Shown: one piece after another, positions 17,337 through 25,999 of the stretch
Numbering within the stretch: position 1 is the stretch's first letter
How the letters are laid out: every line of letters begins with the position of its first letter
NCBI GenBank assembly: GCA_002478745.1
Contig: DLQI01000061.1
Span: forward strand, 6,678 to 39,703
Reading direction: 5' to 3'
DNA from: Rhodobacteraceae bacterium UBA7436
GTDB lineage: Bacteria; Pseudomonadota; Alphaproteobacteria; Rhodobacterales; Rhodobacteraceae
Length of the DNA: 33,026 nt
The notes under the pieces: generated by a model
Told to the model about the DNA's origin: nothing
The model's database searches: none
Seen by the model: the letters and a program-made list of their open reading frames with translations, nothing else
Position numbers and translations under genes: made by a program

Positions 17337-18179
17337 ATGCATATCGCCCCATTTGACAACAAAAATAAACCGATCGTTGATGTTGATGACGCCCTTGTTC
17401 CGTTGAACTTCTTCAACATTGTTAAGCTCAAAAAGGGCGAAAGCTACGGTTATTACGTTCCGGGCTTTGAAACTTGTATCGCGCCCGCAACAGGTCTCAT
17501 CGACGTTAGCGTTGGCGGGTTCGAAGCCAAGCAGTTGGGCGGACGCGGCGTTGATGTTTGGGACGGTGAGCCTGAGGGCGTTTATGTCCCAACGGGTTTG
17601 GAAGCACGTTTTACATGCCTGTCTGACGAAGCGGAAGTGTTCATAGCGGGCGCAAAATTCGAGGAGGTTCTAGAACCTTTCGCTGTGCGCCATGACGAAA
17701 TTGATTTGGTCCAATACGGATCGGACGACACAAAAACGCATCGCAAGATCAAACATATTTTAGGTCAAAAGCAACATGGCCGCGTTGGTCGCCTTTTGGT
17801 GTCGGAACTATTCACTGTTGGGGCAGGGGGCTGGTCAGGTTTCCCAAGCCACAAGCACGACACGAACCAGCTGCCGATAGAGACGCGCCACGACGAAACC
17901 TACAATTTCCGCTTCAAGCCAGACTATGGCTCTGGGCTGCAAATGCTGCAACGCGAAGACAATGAAGTGGGCGACGCCTACCACATCATGAATGGCTCAA
18001 CCGTTTGTATCGATAAGGGGTACCACCCTTGCTGTGCTTTGCCGGGGTACGAGATGTATTATTTCACCATTTTGGGTGGTTTGACGCAACGATCATTGGT
18101 TCAGAACTTTCAAGAAACGCATAAAGAACAATTGCATACGATCCCCGGGATCCTAGATATGGTAGCTAAATTCAAATGA
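17337..18179 (+). CDS. divergent second IolB-family isomerase
   Basis: 280 residues, IolB/KduI-type double cupin. It keeps FPSHKHD (metal-binding H-x-H), a Glu in RHDETYNFRF, and KGYHPCCALPGYEMYYF with the last His. It lacks the EETYYHR form of the motif and the terminal NDPAHxW seen in the canonical copy at 6.0-6.8 kb, and carries a different 35-residue tail (NFQETHKEQL...). It lies between iolC and iolJ, 17 bases after iolC and overlapping iolJ by four bases (ATGA), so it is firmly part of the operon. It may have a distinct substrate, such as a product from another inositol isomer, or share the IolB reaction. The function beyond family level is an inference. Confidence 0.8.
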   Translation: MHIAPFDNKNKPIVDVDDALVPLNFFNIVKLKKGESYGYYVPGFETCIAPATGLIDVSVGGFEAKQLGGRGVDVWDGEPEGVYVPTGLEARFTCLSDEAEVFIAGAKFEEVLEPFAVRHDEIDLVQYGSDDTKTHRKIKHILGQKQHGRVGRLLVSELFTVGAGGWSGFPSHKHDTNQLPIETRHDETYNFRFKPDYGSGLQMLQREDNEVGDAYHIMNGSTVCIDKGYHPCCALPGYEMYYFTILGGLTQRSLVQNFQETHKEQLHTIPGILDMVAKFK

Positions 18180-19012
18180 CACTTGCGACACTAAAAGACG
18201 TACTACAGCCTGCTCTGAATGGTGGCTTTGCCGTTGGTGGATTAGTCACGCTGGGTTGGGAAGACATGCGCGCGTATGTGAATGCAGCCGAAGCTGAAGG
18301 GCTACCGGTTATCTTGCAAGCGGGTCCATCCTGTCGCGCGAATACGCCGCTGCCGATCCTTGGTAAAATGTTCCGCACATTGGCCGAAACTGTATCCGTA
18401 CCTGTCGTCGCGCATCTAGATCACGGCTATACGTTTGAGGAATGCCAAGAGGCGCTCGATAGTGGTTTTACCTCGTTGATGTATGATGGATCGCGCAAGC
18501 CGCTTGCCCAAAACATTGATGAAACTGCGCGCATTGCGGAAATCGCCCATGCCGCTGGGATTTCATGTGAAGGTGAGATCGGGTTCGTGGGCTATAGTGA
18601 AGGCGAAAATTCGCTTGGGACCGATCCTGAAGAAGCTGCGATTTTTGCCCGTGACAGTGGTGTCGACGCGATGGCTATTTCAGTCGGCAATGTTCACCTA
18701 CAACAGAACCACGAGGGTGGTCTGGATGAGGTGCGCATTCGAGCCATTGAAGCGCTTACAGAAGTGCCATTGGTCATACACGGTGGATCAGGCGTACCGC
18801 TTGAACAACGCCAGCGTTTGGCGCGAACATCCAAAGTTTGTAAATTCAACATTGGTACCGAACTTCGCTTGGGCTTTGGTAAATCTATCCGTCAGATATT
18901 GGCTGATGACAGCGAAGTGTTTGACCGCATTCAAATTCTTAAACAGGTCGAACCAGACCTTCAGGCCGCCGCGCAAATCGCATTGCGTGGCATAGCTGCC
19001 GCTAAAAACTAA
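18176..19012 (+). CDS. iolJ: class II aldolase, IolJ-type
   Basis: 278 residues, class II fructose-bisphosphate-aldolase fold. In inositol catabolism IolJ splits 5-dehydro-2-deoxygluconate 6-phosphate into malonate semialdehyde and dihydroxyacetone phosphate. Visible zinc ligands are His83 in HLDHG, His174 in GNVH and His202 in IHGGSG; Asp82 is the catalytic acid, Glu134 sits in CEGEIG, and the phosphate-binding GGSG is at 203-206. The start overlaps the preceding stop (ATGA). Tagatose- or fructose-bisphosphate aldolase activity is the alternative on sequence alone, but the operon position strongly favours IolJ. Confidence 0.9.
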   Translation: MTLATLKDVLQPALNGGFAVGGLVTLGWEDMRAYVNAAEAEGLPVILQAGPSCRANTPLPILGKMFRTLAETVSVPVVAHLDHGYTFEECQEALDSGFTSLMYDGSRKPLAQNIDETARIAEIAHAAGISCEGEIGFVGYSEGENSLGTDPEEAAIFARDSGVDAMAISVGNVHLQQNHEGGLDEVRIRAIEALTEVPLVIHGGSGVPLEQRQRLARTSKVCKFNIGTELRLGFGKSIRQILADDSEVFDRIQILKQVEPDLQAAAQIALRGIAAAKN

Positions 19013-19022
19013 AGGAAGTACT

Positions 19023-20009
19023 ATGATCTCAATTGGTCTTTTGGGCTGTGGCCGCATCGGGCAGGTTCATGCACGCAGCTTGGCGCGCATTGCGTCTGCG
19101 AACTTGGTTGCGGTTGCTGATTTCGTGCCTGCGGCAGCCGAAGAATTGGCAGGACAGTATGGCGCAGATGTGCGTAGCGCTGAAGACATTATTGCCGCGT
19201 CTGATATTGATGCGGTGATAGTAGCAACGCCGACAACTCTGCATTACGACCAAATCCATGCATTGGCCAAAGCGGGCAAAGCGATCTTTTGTGAAAAACC
19301 AATTGATCTGTCTTCTGAACGGGCCGCTGAATGTAAAACTGCGGTTGAGGGTGCGGGCGTGGGTTTTTTTACAGCCTTCAATCGTCGTTTTGACCCAAAT
19401 TTCTCGCACCTCAAGACACAGCTCGATGCAGGTGTGATTGGCGCAACAGAAATGGTTGTGATTACGTCGCGTGATCCGTCCCCACCTCCAGTTAGCTATA
19501 TCAAGCAATCAGGTGGCCTGTTTCGTGATATGATGATCCACGATCTTGATATGGCGCGTTTCCTGTTGGGCGAAGAACCTGTTGAGTTGTTCGCCACAGG
19601 TTCATGCCTTGTCGATCCAGAGATCGGTGAAGCAGGTGATATCGATACAGCTGCTGTAACGCTGAAAACGGCTTCTGGTAAAATTGCGCTCATCAACAAT
19701 TCGCGGCGTGCGACGTATGGATATGACCAACGGATCGAAGTCCACGGTTCTGACGGCATGTTACGCGCAGCTAACAAACTTGAGCATTTGGTCGAGCAAG
19801 CAGGCGGCAATGGATTTACCACAGCGCCGAACAAGCACTTCTTTCTTGAACGGTATGAGGCGGCCTACATTGCAGAGATGGAAGCCTTTATCGCTGCTGT
19901 CAACGCGGGCACTTCGCCAACGCCAGGTATCGCGGATGGGGTGGCTGCACAGCGCCTCGCAGATGCAGCGGCAAAATCCCTTGAGACAGGACAACCTGTT
20001 CAATTGTAA
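19023..20009 (+). CDS. iolG: myo-inositol 2-dehydrogenase IolG
   Basis: 328 residues. The NAD-binding motif GLLGCGRIGQVHA is at the N-terminus, FCEKPID carries Lys92, and GGLFRDMMIHDLDMARF holds Asp169 and His173, matching the catalytic Lys-Asp-His set of characterised IolG enzymes. RDPSPPPVSYI just before it is also typical. It oxidises myo-inositol to 2-keto-myo-inositol with NAD+, the entry step of the pathway. AAGGAAG precedes the ATG. It is the last gene of the plus-strand operon and ends only two bases from the stop of the convergent protease remnant, leaving no room for a terminator between them. Confidence 0.95.
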   Translation: MISIGLLGCGRIGQVHARSLARIASANLVAVADFVPAAAEELAGQYGADVRSAEDIIAASDIDAVIVATPTTLHYDQIHALAKAGKAIFCEKPIDLSSERAAECKTAVEGAGVGFFTAFNRRFDPNFSHLKTQLDAGVIGATEMVVITSRDPSPPPVSYIKQSGGLFRDMMIHDLDMARFLLGEEPVELFATGSCLVDPEIGEAGDIDTAAVTLKTASGKIALINNSRRATYGYDQRIEVHGSDGMLRAANKLEHLVEQAGGNGFTTAPNKHFFLERYEAAYIAEMEAFIAAVNAGTSPTPGIADGVAAQRLADAAAKSLETGQPVQL

Positions 20010-20011
20010 TC

Positions 20012-20757
20012 TTAGTGTTCGGGCGCGGCCAATGGTTTCGTCGCGTCTGGGCACAACGGGTTGTTAAGATCACCCGCCCCACCAGTATCTAAAACAAACC
20101 GTGATGTTTCACCTGTGAAATTTCCAGTCTCAACGCGTGTCGCTTCGCCTTGCAGTGCTGTGGCCAGACTCTTTGGGACAATTCCATTTGCCATCATTAG
20201 CACGGCGCGTCCTGCAACACGTGCAGCAGCCATTGACGTTCCTGATTTGACGACTTGGCCACATGTGTCACCAATTGCGGCGGACAGAATGTTTTCGCCC
20301 TGCGTGTAGATATCAACCATGTTTCCACTGTTTGATGTTGCAGCAATTTTTTTACCGTCCAATGCACCCACTGTTATGACCTCTGGCACGCGTGCTGGCG
20401 AATAATGTCTCGCATCTGAGCGCGAATTACCTGCGGCAACAATGACCGGAATATCGGCGTCAATGAGCGCGGTAACAGCAATGTCTAGCAACGAGTCCGC
20501 CGGTGGATACAGGGCTTTTCGCGTGAGGCTCATGTTCACCAGACGTTTATCGCCAGGCTGTTTTAAAACCCACTCAACACCCGCGATTAATGTAGATACA
20601 TCGCCATAATTAGCGTTGTCTAATACCTTTACCGAAATCAACCGTGCTTGATCCGTTTGGCCATAAACGCGGCCACCGATGGTGGCTGCAATATGGGTGC
20701 CATGACCGTTACAATCTTCAGTTCCGATCCCGTTTCTAAAACTTGTGAACCCCAGGT
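20012..20757 (-). pseudogene. 5'-truncated subtilisin-like (S8) protease remnant
   Basis: The frame has the catalytic His in DCNGHGTHIA, the oxyanion Asn in VIVAAGNS and the catalytic Ser in SGTSMAAARVAGRA, with proteinase-K-like spacing (TDQARLISVKVLDN, GVEWV). The N-terminal signal peptide, propeptide and the catalytic-Asp motif (D-T/S-G) are absent. Recognisable homology starts near GFTSFRNG, at about 20757. Upstream, the open frame (to 20842) runs in the wrong phase through the end of the slcD-like gene and encodes no protease sequence. With the Asp missing and no start of its own, it is almost certainly inactive. It ends with a cysteine-containing tail two bases from the iolG stop. Confidence 0.8.
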
Positions 20758-21836
20758 AACGACGTCGCACCAATCTGTGCCAGCGTGATACTGGTTTCAT
20801 CGCGCAAGACATCCCAAAGACGTTGCAACCCTTCCTCGCCACCTGCTGCGATTGCGAACTGAAGGATGCGGCCTAAGAAGGTGAAGTCAGCGCCTTGATC
20901 GTATGCTTTGACAACATCCTCACCACTGCGCAGGCCTGAATCGAAGAACAATGGGAAATCAGGTCCAACCGCTTCACGAATGGCAGGTAGAACTGAAATT
21001 GGCGATGGGGCGCTATCAAGTTGACGGGCACCGTGGCTGGATACTTGGACCGCATCCACGCCAGCATCCCGCAGCATGACCGCATCTTCAGCATCCAACA
21101 CACCCTTAACAACCAAGTTGCCGGACCACATGTCGCGCAGTTTGGCAAGCGTGTCCCAGTTGGCACCTGCGCGGCTTTCTGTGCGGTCAAAGGAATACCC
21201 GGGCATGTCAAAATTCGACATTTCAGGGCGGCCTTTGAACAGCGTGGTCAAGGACCAGCGCGGGTGCAGTGCAAAATCGACGAATTGTTTGGGGCCAATA
21301 CGGAATGGCATTGTAAAGCCGTGGCGCAGTTCGCGAGGGCGGCGTCCGACTTCGGCAACGTCTACGGTTAGGACGATGGTTTTATATCCAGCAGCCTTGG
21401 CGCGTTCGACCAGTTTGAAAGTCCCAACGCCGTCACCACTGAAATACAGCTGGAACCATGCGTTGCCTTCAGCGGCTTCGATTAATGGCTCCATCGCGGT
21501 TGAGGCAACAGTGGATACGCCTAACGGCACGTTTTCACGCGCGGCAAGGCGGGCCAGCATAAGGTCAGCGCCAGCGCCTGAAAGGTTGCACATGCCCATT
21601 GGGCTAATCCCAAAGGGGGCGTTGGTCTTTTGACCGAATACTGAGGATGTGAGATCGCGCTGACTGACGTCGCGCAGAATGCGAGGCCGCAAGGTCAAAG
21701 CGTCAAAGGCGGCGCGATTACGTGCTGCCCCTGTTTCACGCCCTGCGGCCCCGTCGATGTAGTCGAACACCATCCAAGGAAGGCGGCGCTGGGCAATCCG
21801 GCGTGCGTCTTCGCTTGAATGAATGTTCAATGTCAT
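20736..21836 (-). CDS. slcD: FMN-dependent alpha-hydroxy-acid dehydrogenase, SlcD-like sulfolactate dehydrogenase
   Basis: 366 residues from the ATG at 21836, one base after the comE stop. It is a TIM-barrel FMN enzyme of the lactate dehydrogenase/glycolate oxidase family: YIDGAAGRETG at the N-terminus, SHGARQLD with the catalytic His268 and the Arg three residues on, and FDSGLRSGEDVVKA plus FLGR for FMN phosphate binding. Family sequence alone would say L-lactate dehydrogenase. Adjacent comDE and hpsN favour oxidation of sulfolactate to sulfopyruvate. The last residues (after GATSL) look foreign and the 3' end overlaps the protease remnant, so the C-terminus was probably replaced by a deletion. 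The catalytic core is intact. Confidence 0.78.
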   Translation of the reverse strand: MTLNIHSSEDARRIAQRRLPWMVFDYIDGAAGRETGAARNRAAFDALTLRPRILRDVSQRDLTSSVFGQKTNAPFGISPMGMCNLSGAGADLMLARLAARENVPLGVSTVASTAMEPLIEAAEGNAWFQLYFSGDGVGTFKLVERAKAAGYKTIVLTVDVAEVGRRPRELRHGFTMPFRIGPKQFVDFALHPRWSLTTLFKGRPEMSNFDMPGYSFDRTESRAGANWDTLAKLRDMWSGNLVVKGVLDAEDAVMLRDAGVDAVQVSSHGARQLDSAPSPISVLPAIREAVGPDFPLFFDSGLRSGEDVVKAYDQGADFTFLGRILQFAIAAGGEEGLQRLWDVLRDETSITLAQIGATSLPGVHKF

Positions 21837-21837
21837 C

Positions 21838-22392
21838 TTAGCTGGCAACCGCTGTCATAAAGCGATCGCGGATCACGACAGGGTCTTTGGTTATGACAGG
21901 CAGTTTGATGTTGCCGCTGTCACACTTGGACACGATGATCGTCATCTTTTTGCTGTCGAGTGCTGCTTGCAAAACCTTGCCGGTGTCGACGTCCTGACAC
22001 TCAACAACATTCTCACAACCACAGGCCTTAGCCACTGCTGTTAGGGATGTCTTCATGCCAGCGTATGTTGGCTGGTCACCCGTTGAGCCGTAAGAACCGT
22101 TGTCGATGATCAACAGAATGTAGTTGTCAGCAACGTTGTTGGCGATTGTTGGCAAGGTGCCAAGGTTGGTCAAAACAGAACCGTCGCCATCAATTGAGAT
22201 AACGGTTTTGTCTTGTGACAAAGCAAGACCAAGACCGATGGATGAAGACAAACCCATGGTGCCCAACATGTAGAAGTTGGTTGGCTGATCATCGATCATG
22301 TGCAGTTCTTGGCTTGGTAGGCCGATGTTACAAACGACCAATTGGTCACGAATGATTGGCGCGATTTCGCGCAGGATTTCAGAACGGATCAT
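21838..22392 (-). CDS. comE: sulfopyruvate decarboxylase beta subunit ComE
   Basis: 184 residues from the ATG at 22392, which overlaps the comD stop (ATGA). A longer in-frame reading inside comD is rejected. This is the thiamine-diphosphate-binding half: GDGSVLTNLGTL at 69-80 and IDNGSYGSTGDQ with Asn98 complete the ThDP/Mg site. With ComD it decarboxylates 3-sulfopyruvate to sulfoacetaldehyde. In archaea the same enzyme serves coenzyme M synthesis; in roseobacters ComDE is catabolic. Phosphonopyruvate decarboxylase is the nearest alternative, but split subunits beside hpsN and an slcD-like gene favour sulfopyruvate. Confidence 0.88.
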   Translation of the reverse strand: MIRSEILREIAPIIRDQLVVCNIGLPSQELHMIDDQPTNFYMLGTMGLSSSIGLGLALSQDKTVISIDGDGSVLTNLGTLPTIANNVADNYILLIIDNGSYGSTGDQPTYAGMKTSLTAVAKACGCENVVECQDVDTGKVLQAALDSKKMTIIVSKCDSGNIKLPVITKDPVVIRDRFMTAVAS

Positions 22393-22895
22393 TGGTCGCC
22401 GTAGCCTCCCCAGAAGGACGCATCCGTAAGGATCGCCACAGGTTTGTTGCACATGAATGTGTATTTCAGGATCGCATCCAATTCGTCCGCATCAGATTCC
22501 TTGTGGAAGTGATAGGTCGGGATATTCAACTGGTTCAGCAATGCCTTTGTGTGCACCGCCATTTCGACCTGACATGCCACTGGCTCGCGCAGTTCGCCGC
22601 GGTATGAAATCAACATCGGAAGTGGCATGCGGTAAAACTGTGTCAGTGTAGCCAAAGTGTTGATTGTGACACCGATTGCTGTGTTTTGCATGATGATTGC
22701 CGGGCGTTTGCCACCCATCCACGCACCAGCGCAAAGGCCCATGCCTTCGTCTTCTTTGTTCGCAGGAATGTGAAAGATTTCATCACGTTCTTCGACTTCT
22801 TCGATAACACCAGCAAGCTGCTTGCAAGGCACTGTCGTGATGAATGAAACGTCGTTTGCGACGAGGTCATCTACGATTTTTTTAGATATACTCAC
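22389..22895 (-). CDS. comD: sulfopyruvate decarboxylase alpha subunit ComD
   Basis: 168 residues from a GTG at 22895, with AAAGGAG 11 bases upstream; the longer frame to 22922 would begin upstream of this ribosome binding site and is rejected. It is the pyrimidine-binding half of a split ThDP decarboxylase: FITTVPCKQLAG near residues 19-30, the catalytic-Glu region NKEDEGMGLCAGAWMGGK at 46-63, and QNTAIGVTINTLATL. It works as a heteromer with ComE, whose start overlaps its stop. The gene follows the zinc-type dehydrogenase gene by 44 bases, the largest gap in this half of the operon. Confidence 0.88.
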   Translation of the reverse strand: MSISKKIVDDLVANDVSFITTVPCKQLAGVIEEVEERDEIFHIPANKEDEGMGLCAGAWMGGKRPAIIMQNTAIGVTINTLATLTQFYRMPLPMLISYRGELREPVACQVEMAVHTKALLNQLNIPTYHFHKESDADELDAILKYTFMCNKPVAILTDASFWGGYGDQ

Positions 22896-22939
22896 GGCTG
22901 AGTAAGCTCCTTTGATAAGCAACCAAATGGGTTGCGGGA

Positions 22940-23929
22940 TTAAGTATGAGGATTAAGGATGATCTTTGGCGCGGCAGTTCGGCCCGCGCGAATGTCTGAA
23001 AAGGCAGATGCTCCATCTGAAAGTGGGCGTTGTTCGGTCCAGTCCAAGGCACCCAAGCGCCCGTCAAAGATGGCGGCTGCAGTATCGCGAAAATCTTGGG
23101 CTGTGTAGGTGTATGTGCCAATGAAGGTGATCTCTTGCAGGGTCATGCGACGTACATCTAACCCACCCGTACCTTCACCCAAACCGATGTGCCCAATTAC
23201 GCCACCGGGGCGCGTATGTGCAGATGCTGTTGCGCGTGTCGCTGCGTAGCCTACGCCGTCGATAACCAGATCGAACATCGCGTCTGCTGACAGGTCATCG
23301 GGCGAAATCGCCGTTTGGCCGCATTGCGTGTTCAACACATCACGGCGCAACGCGTTTGGTTCCACAATTGTTACGTCGCTAACGCCTTGGGCCGCCAATG
23401 ACAGGGCTGCACCCAGACCAATGGCACCACCACCGATCACAAGCGCAGTTTTCGCTGAACCGCTCAACGCTTCTTTTGCAAGTTTAACTGTGTGCCAACC
23501 GCATGCGATTGGTTCTGCAAGGGACGCGGCATCTAGTGATACATGATTTGGTACAGTCACAAGGTTATCACCGCGCATCGCGATGAATTGCGCAAACGCA
23601 CCTTCCCGCGGTGGCATGGAAATAATCATTCGTTCTGGGCACAAGTTGTCACGACCCGATTTACAGGCAGGGCATGTGCCACATGCGACCAACGGATTGA
23701 CAGTTACACGCTCGCCATCACGCGGACCGCCGACAATAACGCCCGCCGCCTCATGCCCTAGGATCAAAGGGGCAGGGCGGCGATCATCATGGCCAAGGTA
23801 TGCATGCATATCAGAACCACAGACACCAACCGACATCACCTTGATCAAGTGTTGATCGGCATCAGGTGTTGGATCGGGGACATCGCGGAAACCCAGTTTT
23901 TCAGGGCCGTCATAAACTAGTGCTTTCAT
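22940..23929 (-). CDS. hpsP: zinc-dependent medium-chain dehydrogenase, HpsP-like
   Basis: 329 residues, zinc alcohol/polyol dehydrogenase family. Catalytic zinc ligands are Cys37 in VCGSD and His59-Glu60 in GHEAAG; the structural zinc cysteines are C83, C86, C89 and C97. The coenzyme motif is GGGAIGLGAA. In DHPS degraders two extra dehydrogenases, HpsO and HpsP, oxidise and reduce C2 of 2,3-dihydroxypropane-1-sulfonate and so interconvert its enantiomers for HpsN. The position between the SDR gene and comD supports this role. Which of the two dehydrogenases is called HpsO or HpsP is from memory. Its ATG overlaps the SDR stop. Confidence 0.75.
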   Translation of the reverse strand: MKALVYDGPEKLGFRDVPDPTPDADQHLIKVMSVGVCGSDMHAYLGHDDRRPAPLILGHEAAGVIVGGPRDGERVTVNPLVACGTCPACKSGRDNLCPERMIISMPPREGAFAQFIAMRGDNLVTVPNHVSLDAASLAEPIACGWHTVKLAKEALSGSAKTALVIGGGAIGLGAALSLAAQGVSDVTIVEPNALRRDVLNTQCGQTAISPDDLSADAMFDLVIDGVGYAATRATASAHTRPGGVIGHIGLGEGTGGLDVRRMTLQEITFIGTYTYTAQDFRDTAAAIFDGRLGALDWTEQRPLSDGASAFSDIRAGRTAAPKIILNPHT

Positions 23930-24687
23930 TTCGCTGTATATCCCCCATCAACCATAAGGACTTGCCCTGTTACAAATGCTGATGCGTCAGAGCATAAGAA
24001 CAAGAGTGGGCCATCAATATCTTCGAGCTTACCATTGCGTCCAACGCAGGTTTGGGTGGCGTTGCGGGCTGCACGCTCTGGATCAGAAAACACTGGCCCC
24101 GTCAATTCTGTTGGAAAGAAGCCGGGACCAATCGCATTCGCGTTGATGCCGTCACCAGACCAACTTTCGGCCATTGCGCGGGTCAACTGGCCAATGCCTG
24201 CTTTGGATGCGCCATAACTAAGGCCCGCAGGGAACGCGCGTGTGGTTTGAAGTGATGCAAAATTCACAATGCGTCCCCAACCTTTGGCCTTCATCGCTGG
24301 GATCAACGCTTGGGTCAAAAAGAACGGTGCTGCGAGGTTTAGATTCATCGTGACGTCCCAGCCCTCAGTTGTCACATCATCCGCCGTCTCGCGAGTATTA
24401 ATTCCCGCTGCATGCACGATAATGTCAGGTGCACCAAAGGGTTTTGCAATTCTTGCTGCAATGTCACTTATCTGATCACGTTGCGACAGGTCTGCCGCAA
24501 CAGTTGCGGCGTTTGCGCCTGTCGCCTCTGCCCATGCTTCCAGTGCCTTGGCGCGGCGTGCAACGCCAACCACCTTTGCACCAGCCGCCGCCAAAGCGAT
24601 GGCCGCCTGTTGACCGAGGCCAGCACTGGCCCCAGTCACACAGGCCACACGGCCTGTCAGGTCAAACATTTGGGCGGCGTTACTCAT
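23926..24687 (-). CDS. hpsO: short-chain dehydrogenase/reductase, HpsO-like
   Basis: 253 residues from the ATG at 24687, which overlaps the hpsN stop by eight bases; a TTG two codons earlier is less likely. Classical SDR: TGASAGLG at 18-25 binds NAD(P), Ser145 in FASLQ, and Tyr158 and Lys162 in SYGASK form the active site. The C-terminal VTGQVLMVDGGYTAK is typical. By context it is one of the two DHPS 2-dehydrogenases that, with the zinc enzyme, funnel the S-enantiomer to the R-form via a sulfonated ketone. Gluconate-5-dehydrogenase-like annotation is the likely automatic result; the operon argues for the sulfonate role. Confidence 0.75.
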   Translation of the reverse strand: MSNAAQMFDLTGRVACVTGASAGLGQQAAIALAAAGAKVVGVARRAKALEAWAEATGANAATVAADLSQRDQISDIAARIAKPFGAPDIIVHAAGINTRETADDVTTEGWDVTMNLNLAAPFFLTQALIPAMKAKGWGRIVNFASLQTTRAFPAGLSYGASKAGIGQLTRAMAESWSGDGINANAIGPGFFPTELTGPVFSDPERAARNATQTCVGRNGKLEDIDGPLLFLCSDASAFVTGQVLMVDGGYTAK

Positions 24688-25996
24688 TGCCAATCAAATC
24701 GAATGTTTCTTCCGGAAAATATTTTTCCAAACGAACATCTGCGGCCCGCGCGTGACCTTCCATTCCCTCAAGGCGTGAAATGCGGGCTGTGGCCTCAGCA
24801 ATGCGTTTTGAACCAACGCGTGTTGTGCGCTGCCACGTCACGATCTTCATGTATTTGTGGACAGACAAACCGCCTGTGTATCCAGCGGCACCAGATGTTG
24901 GCAGAACGTGGTTTGTGCCAGACGCTTTGTCGCCGTAAGAAACGGTGGTTTCTTCGCCCAGGAACAGTGAGCCATAACAACTAAGGCGACCCAACCACCA
25001 ATCCAGATCTTCTGCCTGAACGGTCAGATGCTCTGGAGCATATTCATCGGATACAGCGGCCATTTCTTCGCGGTTGGCGCATAGGATCACTTCTGCATAA
25101 TCGCGCCATGCTGCAAAGGCATTTTCGCGGTTCACCTCTGGTAGGTCGTCGATCAAAGTAGGGACGCGGGCCATAACATCTTCGGCCAATGCGCGGTCAT
25201 CGGTAATTAACCAAACAGGAGAATTATAACCGTGCTCTGCTTGGGATACCAAATCGGTCGCAACGATATGTGGATCGGCTGTTTTGTCCGCTAGGATCAA
25301 GCTGTCAGTTGGGCCCGCAATCATATCGATGCCAACGCGACCAAATAGAATACGCTTTGCTTCGGCCACAAATTGATTGCCAGGACCCACAAGGATGTTG
25401 GCTTTGGGCAGGCCAAACAAACCAAAGGTCATTGCTGCAACGCCTTGGACGCCACCAAGAGCCATAATTGTATCAGCACCACAGATGTGGGCCGCGTAAA
25501 CGATCGCTGGTGCAACGCCGACGCCGGGACGTGGCGGGGACGTTGCAGTAATGTGGCTACAACCTGCAACTTTTGCGGTTGTCACAGTCATGATTGCAGA
25601 TGCGATGTGGCTGTAACGACCACCCGGCACGTAGCACCCTGCAGCTTCAACTGGAATCGCTTTTTGACCTGCAATCATCCCCGGAACGATCTCGTATTCG
25701 ATGTCGCTAACTGTGGTTTTTTGTGCTTCGGCGAAGCGACGTACGTTGTCGTGGGCGAACTGAATGTCTTCTTTTAGCTTCTGTGGGACAAGATCACAGG
25801 CCGCAGCGATTTCATCATCTGTTAGGATAATACTGCCATCGTACTTATCAAATTTTGCAGCATACTCACGTGCTTTATCATCACCGCCTTCTTCAATATC
25901 TCTCAAGATATTAAGAACGATATCATGCACATCAGATGCACCTGATTGCGCAGTTAACGTGGCTTTTTTTAGGTATTTTCTTGCCATGATTTTCAT
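24680..25996 (-). CDS. hpsN: sulfopropanediol 3-dehydrogenase HpsN (HisD family)
   Basis: 438 residues with the histidinol dehydrogenase fold. Conserved elements include LVGPGNQFVAEAKR, SQAEHGYNSP (zinc-binding Gln and His), the catalytic YAPEHL, GDKASGTNHVLPTSG (zinc-binding Asp) and EGMEGHARA (last His). HpsN oxidises R-2,3-dihydroxypropane-1-sulfonate in two NAD+ steps to R-sulfolactate. No his gene is nearby, whereas a TRAP transporter, hpsO/hpsP-like genes and comDE flank it, so HpsN is preferred over biosynthetic HisD. The ATG at 25996 is four bases past the TRAP large-subunit stop; the Met at codon 4 is an alternative start. Confidence 0.88.
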   Translation of the reverse strand: MKIMARKYLKKATLTAQSGASDVHDIVLNILRDIEEGGDDKAREYAAKFDKYDGSIILTDDEIAAACDLVPQKLKEDIQFAHDNVRRFAEAQKTTVSDIEYEIVPGMIAGQKAIPVEAAGCYVPGGRYSHIASAIMTVTTAKVAGCSHITATSPPRPGVGVAPAIVYAAHICGADTIMALGGVQGVAAMTFGLFGLPKANILVGPGNQFVAEAKRILFGRVGIDMIAGPTDSLILADKTADPHIVATDLVSQAEHGYNSPVWLITDDRALAEDVMARVPTLIDDLPEVNRENAFAAWRDYAEVILCANREEMAAVSDEYAPEHLTVQAEDLDWWLGRLSCYGSLFLGEETTVSYGDKASGTNHVLPTSGAAGYTGGLSVHKYMKIVTWQRTTRVGSKRIAEATARISRLEGMEGHARAADVRLEKYFPEETFDLIGNE

Positions 25997-25999
25997 GCC

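Noticed and set aside
20012..20842. Intact secreted protease encoded by the full open frame
   Set aside because: The first 28 or so codons overlap the slcD-like gene out of phase and carry no signal peptide, and the catalytic Asp motif is missing.
20736..21836. L-lactate dehydrogenase LldD for lactate use
   Set aside because: The family match is real, but the gene starts one base after comE in a DHPS operon, so sulfolactate is the more likely substrate. Lactate cannot be fully excluded.
24680..25996. Histidinol dehydrogenase of histidine biosynthesis
   Set aside because: Although it is a HisD-family protein, all neighbours are sulfonate transport and catabolism genes and no his gene is present, so HpsN fits better.
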